Below, piece after piece: positions 7,586 to 14,409 of a stretch of 15,850 nucleotides of DNA (within the stretch, counting starts at the first letter, position 1; each line of letters starts with the position of its first letter). The position numbers were made by a program, and so were the translations under genes. The DNA comes from Actinomycetes bacterium (lineage in GTDB: Bacteria; Actinomycetota; Actinomycetes; Propionibacteriales; Propionibacteriaceae), in assembly GCA_023393755.1 (NCBI GenBank), contig JAEXCA010000176.1, positions 1-15,850 on the forward strand, given 5' to 3'. The notes below the pieces were generated by a model, which saw only the letters and a program-made list of their open reading frames with translations, made no database searches and was not told where the DNA came from.

Positions 7586-7600
7586 GCGGGCCGGGTCACC

Positions 7601-7671
7601 GACCCTTCGACAGGCTCAGGGATCGTTGACTCTGGTGTGTCAGCGACCCCTCGACGGGCTCAGGGGATCGT
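7601..7671. repeat. Two direct copies of a short scattered repeat with imperfect palindromic ends
   Basis: Copy one is at 7601-7626 (GACCCTTCGACAGGCTCAGG and on) and copy two at 7645-7671 (GACCCCTCGACGGGCTCAGG and on), 44 bases apart. Each begins with CCCT/CCCCT and ends with the inverse AGGG/AGGGG, so it can fold into a small hairpin. In translated form they give the EPVEG and SLSLSKG strings that recur in spurious ORFs of many bacterial genomes, which marks them as a widespread intergenic repeat type (recalled, not searched). They fill the gap between the Cys-rich protein gene and the nucleoside hydrolase and may act as weak terminators for the leftward operon. Confidence 0.75.
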
Positions 7672-7681
7672 GGTGGCCGGC

Positions 7682-7843
7682 TCAGTGGGAGGGCTGGCCG
7701 GTGATCGGGCCGACCGGTCCGGGATGGTCGTGGCCAGCGCAGCGCTGATCCTGCGGGACGCCGGCGAGCGCCTGCTCGATGTGCTGGCCGCAGCCGGTCC
7801 AGGTGGTCTTGCCGCAGACGTGGCAGGTGATGGGAGAGCACAT
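7682..7843 (-). CDS. 53-residue Cys-rich (CxxC) protein encoded after the CoA-disulfide-reductase fusion
   Basis: The product begins MCSPITCHVCGKTTWTGCG and contains Cys residues at 2, 7, 10, 18 and 35, with a CHVCGK knuckle and later Cys/His residues (QRCAGHDH) that could bind zinc or carry persulfides. It ends GPITGQPSH. I recall actinobacterial small proteins with the same TCxxCGKTTWxGCGxH opening, so this is probably a real conserved family of unknown function. AGAGGA lies seven bases before the ATG and overlaps the TGA stop of the upstream reductase-rhodanese gene. Only 12 bases separate the genes, so translation is likely coupled. The gene was checked codon by codon on the leftward strand. 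A role in sulfur or persulfide handling is inferred from context only. Confidence 0.82.
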   Translation of the reverse strand: MCSPITCHVCGKTTWTGCGQHIEQALAGVPQDQRCAGHDHPGPVGPITGQPSH

Positions 7844-7855
7844 GGTCGCTTCCTC

Positions 7856-9550
7856 TCAGGAGGGGTCGGTGGTCAGTAGGTGATCGGCCCGGTCACCAAG
7901 ATAGGCCCGCAGGGTGAGAATGCCCCCGGAGAGGTTCGCCGAGTCGAACCCGTGACCGGTCAACACCCGGTGCGCGAGGTAGGAACGCATCCCGGAGGCG
8001 CACATCACCCGCACCGGCCGTCCCGCTGCCGCGGCGGCCACCTCGTCGATGCGGGCGCGTAGCTCGGTGTGCGGGATGTTGAGCGCCCCGGGCAGATGCC
8101 CGGTGGCGAACTCGGCGGGGCTGCGGGCGTCGAGCACCAGGGCCGAGGCCAGTGCCTGGTCGACCTCCCACGGGTACCAGAGGTCGAGGCCGCCGTCGAG
8201 CAGGTTGCGGCCGATCATCCCGGCCAGGTTCACCGGATCCTTGGCGTTGCCGTAGGGCGGGGAGTAGGCCAGGTCGAGATCGACCAGGCCGGCGATCGTG
8301 CCGCGGTGGCGCAGCGCGGTGGCCAGCACGTCGATCCGCTTGTCCACGCCTTCCGGGCCGACCGCCTGGGCGCCGAGCAGCAGCCCGTCCTCGGGCCGGA
8401 AGTGGATCACCAGATGCAGCTGGGTGGCACCGGGGAAGTAGCCGGCATGCTGGTTGGGATGCAGGTGCACGGTCCGGTGGGCGATCCCCTGGGCGAGCAG
8501 GGTGGCCCGGTTCGCGCCGGTCAGCGCGGCGGTGAGCTCGCCGACCCGGACGATCGCGGTACCCAGCGGCTGCGGGATCGGGACGGCCGATCCGGGACGC
8601 AGGATGGCGTCGGCGACCTGGCGCCCGGCCCGGTGGGCCGGCCCGGCCAGCGCCACCGGACGGCGCAGCCCGGTCACCGCGTCGGTGCTGACCACCGCAT
8701 CCCCGACCGCCCAGATGCCGGGCAGGTTGGTGCGGCCGTGCTGGTCGGTCACGATGGCGCCCCGCTCACAGGCCACCCCGGCCTGCTCGAAGACGGCGGT
8801 GTCCGGCCGGACCCCGACCGAGAGCACCACCAGGTCGGCATCGAGGCGGCTGCCGTCGGCCAGCACGACCACGTCATGGTCGCCGGCCGGTTCGATCGCG
8901 GTGGCCGCCACGCCCGTCCGGACCGCGATCCCCAGCCGGGCGAGCTCGGTGGTCACCAGGCTGGCCAACTCGGGCTCCAAGGGGGGCAGGACGTGCTCGG
9001 CGAGTTCGACGACGGTGGTGGTCAGGCCGCGTCCGGCCAGGGCCTCGGCGGCCTCCAGGCCGATGAAGCCGGCGCCCAGCACCACGGCTCGTCCGGCGCC
9101 CCCGGTCACCAGCGACTCCAGGGTGAGTGCGTCCTCGACGCTGCGCAGGGTGTGCACCCGGGGAGAGTCCAGGCCCGGGATCGGTGGCCGGAGCGCGGCG
9201 GCGCCGGGGGAGAGCACCAGGGAGTCGTAGCGCAGCGTGAGCGGGCCGTCCGGGGTCTCGACGCTCAGCGTCCGACCGGCCGGGTCGAGGCCGACGACAT
9301 CGTGCCGGGTGCGGACGTCCAGGTTGAGCGCCGCCCGCAACGACGCCGGCGCCTGCACCAGCAGCTTCGCGGGGTCGGTGATCTCCCCACCCACGTAGTA
9401 GGGCAGTCCGCAGTTGGCGAAGGAGACGTGTTCACCGCGATCGAGCACGATGATCTCGGCGCTCTCGTCCAGCCGGCGGGCGCGGGCGGCGCAGCTCATT
9501 CCGCCGGCGACACCGCCGACGACCACGATTCTCGGGGGAGTCTCAACCAT
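7856..9550 (-). CDS. CoA-disulfide reductase / rhodanese fusion (CoADR-RHD type)
   Basis: The 564-residue flavoprotein has an N-terminal FAD motif VVVGGVAGGMSCAARARR (residues 9-26) and the single redox Cys47 in SFANCGLPYYVGG, typical of CoA-disulfide/CoA-persulfide reductases and NADH oxidases. The NAD(P)H motif VVLGAGFIGLEAAEAL (156-171) and the second FAD motif IWAVGDAV (279-286) follow, then the dimerisation domain ending in SPPYGNAKDPVNLAGM. Residues ~460-564 are a rhodanese domain (LVLDARSPAEFATGHLPGALNIP) with active-site loop CASGMRS, so Cys517 is present. Such enzymes reduce CoA disulfides or persulfides and polysulfides with NAD(P)H in the cytoplasm. The start is ATG at 9550; there is only a weak GGA upstream, and TATTGT seven bases before it suggests a leaderless message. 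The promoter carries a CsoR/CstR-type operator, and a Cys-rich protein gene follows. Confidence 0.93.
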   Translation of the reverse strand: MVETPPRIVVVGGVAGGMSCAARARRLDESAEIIVLDRGEHVSFANCGLPYYVGGEITDPAKLLVQAPASLRAALNLDVRTRHDVVGLDPAGRTLSVETPDGPLTLRYDSLVLSPGAAALRPPIPGLDSPRVHTLRSVEDALTLESLVTGGAGRAVVLGAGFIGLEAAEALAGRGLTTTVVELAEHVLPPLEPELASLVTTELARLGIAVRTGVAATAIEPAGDHDVVVLADGSRLDADLVVLSVGVRPDTAVFEQAGVACERGAIVTDQHGRTNLPGIWAVGDAVVSTDAVTGLRRPVALAGPAHRAGRQVADAILRPGSAVPIPQPLGTAIVRVGELTAALTGANRATLLAQGIAHRTVHLHPNQHAGYFPGATQLHLVIHFRPEDGLLLGAQAVGPEGVDKRIDVLATALRHRGTIAGLVDLDLAYSPPYGNAKDPVNLAGMIGRNLLDGGLDLWYPWEVDQALASALVLDARSPAEFATGHLPGALNIPHTELRARIDEVAAAAAGRPVRVMCASGMRSYLAHRVLTGHGFDSANLSGGILTLRAYLGDRADHLLTTDPS

Positions 9551-9557
9551 GGATCCA

Positions 9558-9563
9558 ACAATA
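9558..9563 (-). promoter_or_regulatory. Candidate -10 box of the reductase-rhodanese operon
   Basis: On the leftward strand TATTGT lies seven bases before the ATG at 9550, giving a leaderless arrangement. Hexamers 17-19 bases further upstream (TCGCCA, TTCGCC or TTTCGC) are weak -35 candidates. Confidence 0.45.
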
Positions 9564-9577
9564 CCCCAGGGGGTATT
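9560..9577 (-). promoter_or_regulatory. Perfect inverted repeat of the CsoR/CstR operator type
   Basis: AATACCCC (9560-9567), spacer AG, GGGGTATT (9570-9577) is a perfect 8-bp dyad. The TACCCC/GGGGTA core with a short spacer is the known operator form of CsoR-family repressors, including the persulfide sensor CstR and copper sensor CsoR. The site overlaps the candidate -10 box and fills most of the -10/-35 spacer, a position that would block polymerase. CoADR-rhodanese genes are known CstR targets in Firmicutes, so CstR fits better than CsoR. No CsoR-family gene is in the window, so the regulator must be encoded elsewhere. Confidence 0.75.
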
Positions 9578-10009
9578 TATTGGCGAAACTGGGACCGCCA
9601 GGTACCGCCGTGAGGACGGCAGGTTTGAACTCGGTGCGGTCGGGCGCGTCGCTACGGTCCAGACCGGTCAGCCGAATAGACCGAATCGGTGTCTTGTGGC
9701 GATGTCCGCTGGTTCGTTGGCGTCGGGTGATGCTGGCCGGTTCGGTCCGCGTCGGCAGGTCTGCACCAAGCCCGGCGCGTCTGGTGTAGCACTTGGTCGG
9801 CCAAAACCGGCGGGTAGCCGACCAACTACTACGCCAGCTGAGCGGGGACCCGACCCGCAGGCCAGGTCGGCGCCGGGCTGGGTTGACCGGGCTGGTATCG
9901 ACAATCTCTGCGGACGCGTCGCTGCTGACCCCGTCCGGGACGCCACCGGTTGACGCCCCTGAGCCACGCAGCGGCAGCACTACCGCCAACGGACTAACGC
10001 ACACCAGCA
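9578..10009. other. Gene-poor stretch of about 430 bases
   Basis: No reading frame here has recognisable protein sequence, and the frames that cross it are shadows with no conserved motif. By eye it is less GC-rich than its surroundings and has more TTG, AAT and CAA words. It holds one long imperfect hairpin (9781-9837). It could be the 3' region of the leftward exonuclease operon plus regulatory DNA, or a decayed remnant. No transposase remnant could be recognised. Confidence 0.6.
9781..9837. repeat. Long imperfect inverted repeat (21-base arms, 15-base loop)
   Basis: CTGGTGTAGCACTTGGTCGGC (first base 9781) pairs with the inverse at 9817-9837 with three mismatches. The best block is TTGGTCGGC against GCCGACCAA. 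It lies about 170 bases past the leftward gene that stops at 10010. It has no T-tract, so it is not a standard intrinsic terminator. It could be an RNA structure, the end of a small element or a protein-binding site. Confidence 0.65.
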
Positions 10010-11320
10010 CTAGCCGATGGCCTGCAGGTTCTCGATGTACTCCCTGATGGTGGGGCGGCCGACGAGTTTGTCGTGGAAGAAGGTGTTCACCACGTTGATC
10101 ACCCTCGTCCTGGCGCCGTCGATCGCCAGATCCCGCTCGTCGCCGGGGCGGTGCTGTTCCAGCGCCTGCCGCAGGGCGAGCAGGGCGGCCACGATCTCCA
10201 CCTCGTCGCTGCCCTCCATGGTGGTCACCACGTCCAGCAGCAGGCGATCGGACTGCTCGGCGACCGCCGACCACGGAATCCCCGACCCTGGCTGCGCGGC
10301 GTTGTCCAGGGTTCCGATCAGCGACCACACCTGGTACAGCAGGGTCGTCGGCTGGTCGAACAGTTCGCGGACGAAGGCGGCGTCCAGGTAGCGGCCGGAG
10401 AGCCGGAACACGTTGTACATCCGCTTGGCGGCCTTGCCGTAGTTGAGGTGGCTGGTCAGGTACTTGTGCACCTCGTGCTCGAGTTGCTCGATGTACTCCG
10501 CCAGCGCGTCGGCGGAGACGTGCTGGATGATCCGGTTGAAGGCGGGCAGGTCGTCGGCCTCCAGGTAGACCTCCTGGAAGTAGGCGTCCAGGTAGCCGTC
10601 CAGGGCGACGATGGTGCCGTCCGGCGCCTCCCAGGTGACGTCGATCACATTGCTCGCGTTGGCCAGCTGCCTGCGCACCGGGTCGGTGACCACCCAGTCG
10701 AGCTTCACCCAGCCGGGATCCAGCGCGGCCTGTTGCCAGCTGATCGCGGTGACGTCGCCCTCGGCGTCGGTGAGTTCCCACACCCCGCGTCGCACCTCGT
10801 CGATCCGCCAGGTGATCGGGCTGCCCGCCCTGACCGCCCAGCCGTCGTGCCAGCCGTCGTGCGGCACCGTGCCGAGCTTGGCCTCCAGGAACTGGTAGGT
10901 GGCCCCGCGGTAGAAGGCGAGCACCTTCTCCCGCAGGGTGGCGGCGAGCACCTCGCAGGCATCCTCGCGGGTGGCCGCGCGGATGTTGTACCGCTCGAAG
11001 TAGTCGGCGTCGCCGGGGTAGCTCTGGATCTTGGACTGGGCCGCGGAGCCGGAGAGCGCCAGGGCCGCGTCCGTCGTCCCGGGCGGTCCGGTCAACTCGA
11101 CGATCGCGCCGATGGTCCGGAACCGCTCCAGATCCCGCGGGCTGAAGTCCAGCATGGACGCGCGATGGCCGAAGGTACCGCTGCCGGCGTCGGCGACGAT
11201 CGGGGCGGCCTGCTCGTCGGCGATCGAACGCAGCCACTCCTGGAGTTCCTGTTCGTCGATGGCCAGCCCCAGGCGTTTGGCGGACTCGGTCAGGACGGCG
11301 ATCTCTGCTGGGTCGTACAT
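10010..11320 (-). CDS. Putative nucleotidyltransferase-fold protein, uncharacterised
   Basis: I do not recognise this 436-residue protein by name. ALALSGSAAQSKIQSYPGDA and the residues after it give the pattern hG[GS]-x11-DhDh (S90-G91-S92, then D104-A-D106), which is the polymerase-beta nucleotidyltransferase signature. VKLDWVV (206-211) supplies a plausible third metal-binding Asp, D208, on a strand. Residues 1-75 look helical. After about 265 the protein is helical, with KAAKRMYNVFRLSGR (297-311) resembling the helical substrate domain of poly(A) polymerase/OAS-like enzymes. No signal peptide or membrane segment is seen, so it should be cytoplasmic. The ATG at 11320 lies inside the exonuclease gene (31-base overlap) with a weak ribosome site, indicating translational coupling. 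The fold call is inference from motifs. Whether it adds nucleotides to RNA, protein or a small molecule is unknown. Confidence 0.6.
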   Translation of the reverse strand: MYDPAEIAVLTESAKRLGLAIDEQELQEWLRSIADEQAAPIVADAGSGTFGHRASMLDFSPRDLERFRTIGAIVELTGPPGTTDAALALSGSAAQSKIQSYPGDADYFERYNIRAATREDACEVLAATLREKVLAFYRGATYQFLEAKLGTVPHDGWHDGWAVRAGSPITWRIDEVRRGVWELTDAEGDVTAISWQQAALDPGWVKLDWVVTDPVRRQLANASNVIDVTWEAPDGTIVALDGYLDAYFQEVYLEADDLPAFNRIIQHVSADALAEYIEQLEHEVHKYLTSHLNYGKAAKRMYNVFRLSGRYLDAAFVRELFDQPTTLLYQVWSLIGTLDNAAQPGSGIPWSAVAEQSDRLLLDVVTTMEGSDEVEIVAALLALRQALEQHRPGDERDLAIDGARTRVINVVNTFFHDKLVGRPTIREYIENLQAIG

Positions 11321-11901
11321 GGGCCCACATTGTGGCCCAGTAACACCGTCCGCAACAGGGTCGCCTGGTCGCGGGCGTCCTGCAGGGCGTCGTGGGTGAG
11401 CAGCCGGCCGTCCAGCAGCCGGGCGCTGAGCGAGCGCAGACTGGTCTGCGGCCAGGGGATACCCAGCGCCCCCAGCGCCACCGACTTGATGTCGATCGAG
11501 GCGTGGCCGAAGGGGTTGCGGCCGAGGTAGCGGTGGAAGTAGTCGCAGACGAACATCCAGTCGAACCCGGCGTTGAAGCCGACGAACACCGGACGGGTGC
11601 CGCTCGGCACCACCTCCTCCAACCAGTCGGCGAAGGCCTGCATGGCCGCGGCCGGCTCGGTGCCGGAGCGGCTGAGCTCGGCCAGATCCAGGCCCGAGAC
11701 CGCCACGGCGGAGGCCTCCGCCCGGTCGTGGACCGGGACGAGCCGGATCGAGAAGCCGATCGTCGGATCGTCGTAGCGGCAGGCGCCGATCGCCAGCAGG
11801 GAGTAGCTTCCGGGGTTCGGCCCGGCGGTCTCGACATCGACCGAGATCCAGCACTCCGAGGGGGTCGGGCCGGCCGGCGGCTCGGCGGGAGAGGTGGTCA
11901 C
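11290..11901 (-). CDS. DEDDh-type 3'-5' exonuclease domain protein
   Basis: The 203-residue product has the DEDD exonuclease motifs: ISVDVETAGPNP (D22, E24; Exo I), VGFNAGFDWMFV (D114; Exo II) and HDALQDARDQA (H170 and D175; Exo III, h subtype). The family includes oligoribonuclease, RNase T and the DnaQ proofreading subunit. These are two-metal enzymes that remove nucleotides from 3' ends of RNA or DNA. A single domain with no extra modules gives no specificity clue. The start is GTG at 11901 with AAGGA seven bases upstream. Its 3' end overlaps the start of the putative nucleotidyltransferase by 31 bases in another frame, so the two are co-expressed. It is divergent from the penicillin-binding protein gene across 120 bases. 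Confidence 0.88.
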   Translation of the reverse strand: MTTSPAEPPAGPTPSECWISVDVETAGPNPGSYSLLAIGACRYDDPTIGFSIRLVPVHDRAEASAVAVSGLDLAELSRSGTEPAAAMQAFADWLEEVVPSGTRPVFVGFNAGFDWMFVCDYFHRYLGRNPFGHASIDIKSVALGALGIPWPQTSLRSLSARLLDGRLLTHDALQDARDQATLLRTVLLGHNVGPCTTQQRSPS

Positions 11902-11950
11902 TGACGGTCCTTCCTGGACGGCGCCCTTCGAAGCGCGCCGGGCAAGCCAA

Positions 11951-11979
11951 GTCATATCACCCCGTGGGCCGACCGGCCC
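11951..11979. promoter_or_regulatory. Leftward -10-like box and a palindrome in the exonuclease/PBP divergent spacer
   Basis: On the leftward strand TATGAC (11951-11956) is a plausible -10 box about 50 bases before the exonuclease GTG. Next to it GGGCCG-AC-CGGCCC (11966-11979) is a perfect 6-bp dyad that falls in the -35 region and could bind a regulator of either divergent gene. In GC-rich DNA such dyads also arise by chance. Confidence 0.35.
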
Positions 11980-12009
11980 CCGGCACGCCGACCCCGCGGT
12001 GGCTGTGCA

Positions 12010-12015
12010 TACCAT
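12010..12015 (+). promoter_or_regulatory. Candidate leaderless -10 box of the PBP gene
   Basis: TACCAT matches TANNNT and ends six bases before the ATG at 12022. There is no convincing Shine-Dalgarno, so a leaderless transcript is likely. Confidence 0.45.
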
Positions 12016-12021
12016 GGGGCC

Positions 12022-14397
12022 ATGGGCCTGTGGAGGCGGCTCTGGTCGTTGGCGGTGTTCCTGGTGGTCGCAGGTCTGGGCGGGGCCCTGACAGCCGGCC
12101 TGGTCATCCCTGCCGCGAGCATCCTGGCCACCGCCGGCCGGGACGCTGCCGGCGGGCTCGGCCTGCTGCCGATCGAACTGGAGACCCCGCCCCTGCCGGA
12201 ACGTTCCCGGCTGCTCAACGCCGACGGTTCGGTGCTCACCTACTTCTACGAGCAGAACCGGTACTCGGTGACCCTCGACCAGGTCTCCGAGATCATGCGG
12301 AAGGCGCAGGTGGCGATCGAGGACCACCGTTTCTACCAGCACGGGCCGGTGGACCTGCAGGCCACCATCCGGGCCCTGGTCAGCACCTCCCGCGGGGTCA
12401 CCCAGGGTGCCTCGAGCATCACCCAGCAGTACGTCCGGCTGGTCCTGGTCGACCGCGCCGAGCGCTCGGGGGATCCGATGGCGCGCGCCCTGGCGACCGA
12501 GAACACGCTCTCCCGCAAGATCCGCGAGATGCGGTTCGCCGCCGCGTTGGAGGAACGCTTCACCAAGGACGAGATCCTGGAGCGCTACCTCAACATCTCC
12601 TACTACGGCGACGGCGCCTACGGCGTCGAGGCCGCGGCCCGGCACTTCTTCGGCGTCTCCGCCAAGGACCTCGACCTGCCCCAGGCGGCCATGCTCGCCG
12701 GGCTGGTCCGCAACCCGCTCACCACGAACCCGGTGAGGGACCCCAAGATGGCGATCGAGCGGCGCAACGACGTCCTGGACCGGATGGCGGAGCTGAACCT
12801 GATCACCGCCGAGGAGTCAGCCGCGGCCAAGCTGGTGGAGTTCGATCCGAGCAAGGTGCGCAAGTACAAGCTGGGCTGCGCCAATGCCGAGTTCCCGTTC
12901 GTCTGCGACTACGCCTGGCGCACCCTGCTGACGATGAAGAGCCTGGGCGCGACCGAGGACGAGCGCCGGGAGCGGGTGCTGCGCGGCGGGCTGACCATCA
13001 AGACCCAGATCGATCCCAAGGCGCAACGCAAGGCCGAGAAGACCATCCGCAAGCTGATCAGCGCCAAGGATCCGGTGGTCTCGGTGATCGTGATGCTGGA
13101 GCCGAAGACCGGCCAGATCGTCGCGATGGCGCAGAACCGCACCAAGATGGGCAAGAAGAAGGGCCAGACCTTCTACAACTACGCCGTCTCCCACGCGATG
13201 GGCGGTGCCGAGGGCTACCAGGGCGGCTCGACCTTCAAGGCCTTCGTGGCGGCCGCGGCGCTGGAGAACGAGATGGGCGCCTACGGCGTGTTCGACGCCA
13301 AGGCCCGGATGAGCTTCGCCGGCGAGACGTTCAAGTCCTGCGACGGGCCGTTCAAGCAGAAGAAGTGGGACGTGGTGAACGCCAGCCCCTCCGGCCGGAT
13401 GAACATGTTCCGTGGCGTGCAGAGTTCGGTGAACACCTACTTCGCCCAGTTGATCCAGGCCGTCGGGGTGTGCGACTCGGTCAAGATGGCCAAGCGGCTG
13501 GGACTGGAGATGTCGATGGGCGGCGATCTGGTGAAGAAGTACCACGCCATCCCGTCCTTCACGCTGGGCGCGGTGGAGGTCACCCCGCTGTCCCTGGTCG
13601 AGGCCTACGCCACCTTCGCCAACCGCGGGGTGCACTGCGAGCCGCTGATCCTGAAGTCGGTCGAGGACAGGGCTGGCAACCAGCTCGAGGTGCCCGACGC
13701 GAACTGCAAGCGGGTGCTCGACAAGGGCGTGGCGGACGCGATGAACCGGATCTTCCAGGGTCCCTACACCGGCGGCACCGCCCGCTCGGCCCAGGTGCCC
13801 GGGGTGCAGATGGCGGGCAAGACCGGAACCGTGCCGGACAACCGGGCGATCTGGACGGTGGGCTACACCCCCGAACTCGCCGCTGCGGCGATGATCTCCT
13901 ACGACAGCCACCCCGACTTCAAGAAGTTCTGGAAGAGCCGGCCGAGCTACCTGCGCAACACCCGGCTGCCCGCCTCCGGCACCTACCTGAGTGGCTTCTC
14001 CGGCGGCGACGCCGGCAACCGGCTGCTCCGCCCGGCCTTCACCGCCGCGATCAAGGCGTACCCCAAGACGAGGTTCAAGGCGCCACCGGAGTCGGTGCTG
14101 CGTGGCAAGTGGCTGAACGTCCCCAGCTGCGTGGAACTGAGCGTCGCCGCCTGCCGGCGGGCGCTGGACCGGGCCGGCTTCAGCAGCCACCTCAGCGAGG
14201 TCGAGTCACCGGAACCGAAGGGCACGGTGCTGGGCACCGACCCCTCGGGCAAGGCGCCGAAGCTCAGCTCGATCGCGATCCTGATCTCCGACGGCAAGGG
14301 CGAGCCCCCCGACCCGGAGGCGGAGGAGGACGGCCAGCCCACGCAGCCGACCCGGCCGGGCAGGCAGCCGCTGCCGCCGACCAAACCGCGGCGCTGA
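12022..14397 (+). CDS. Class A penicillin-binding protein with C-terminal PASTA domain (PonA2-like)
   Basis: This 791-residue bifunctional enzyme polymerises and crosslinks peptidoglycan outside the membrane. One N-terminal transmembrane helix spans about residues 9-31. The glycosyltransferase (GT51) domain shows AIEDHRFYQHGPVD with catalytic E100, QGASSITQQYVRL, and an acidic RKIREMRFAAALEERFTKDE segment. The transpeptidase domain has all three motifs: S403-T-F-K406 (GGSTFK), S469-V-N471 and K600-T-G (AGKTGT). Near residue 695, LNVPSCVELSVAACRRALDR starts one PASTA repeat, followed by a charged Pro-rich tail. The layout matches actinobacterial PonA2-type proteins. The start is the ATG at 12022 with a TANNNT box just upstream. 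The 3' end lies 12 bases from the convergent deacetylase, with no terminator seen. Confidence 0.95.
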   Translation: MGLWRRLWSLAVFLVVAGLGGALTAGLVIPAASILATAGRDAAGGLGLLPIELETPPLPERSRLLNADGSVLTYFYEQNRYSVTLDQVSEIMRKAQVAIEDHRFYQHGPVDLQATIRALVSTSRGVTQGASSITQQYVRLVLVDRAERSGDPMARALATENTLSRKIREMRFAAALEERFTKDEILERYLNISYYGDGAYGVEAAARHFFGVSAKDLDLPQAAMLAGLVRNPLTTNPVRDPKMAIERRNDVLDRMAELNLITAEESAAAKLVEFDPSKVRKYKLGCANAEFPFVCDYAWRTLLTMKSLGATEDERRERVLRGGLTIKTQIDPKAQRKAEKTIRKLISAKDPVVSVIVMLEPKTGQIVAMAQNRTKMGKKKGQTFYNYAVSHAMGGAEGYQGGSTFKAFVAAAALENEMGAYGVFDAKARMSFAGETFKSCDGPFKQKKWDVVNASPSGRMNMFRGVQSSVNTYFAQLIQAVGVCDSVKMAKRLGLEMSMGGDLVKKYHAIPSFTLGAVEVTPLSLVEAYATFANRGVHCEPLILKSVEDRAGNQLEVPDANCKRVLDKGVADAMNRIFQGPYTGGTARSAQVPGVQMAGKTGTVPDNRAIWTVGYTPELAAAAMISYDSHPDFKKFWKSRPSYLRNTRLPASGTYLSGFSGGDAGNRLLRPAFTAAIKAYPKTRFKAPPESVLRGKWLNVPSCVELSVAACRRALDRAGFSSHLSEVESPEPKGTVLGTDPSGKAPKLSSIAILISDGKGEPPDPEAEEDGQPTQPTRPGRQPLPPTKPRR

Positions 14398-14409
14398 ACC
14401 CGGCGGGGG

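Noticed and set aside
7596..7841. 81-residue leftward frame ending in SLSLSKGR
   Set aside because: It overlaps the better-supported Cys-rich small gene in another frame, and its end is just the translated scattered repeat.
8069..9613. Long rightward frame opposite the reductase-rhodanese gene
   Set aside because: Antisense shadow without conserved sequence; the leftward frame has all flavoprotein and rhodanese motifs.
9781..9837. Hairpin as an intrinsic terminator or tRNA
   Set aside because: No T-tract follows on either strand, and no cloverleaf or tRNA consensus arms are present.
9668..9967. 99-residue leftward frame in the gene-poor spacer
   Set aside because: No conserved motif, no convincing ribosome site and a shadow-like composition; not enough to call a gene or pseudogene.
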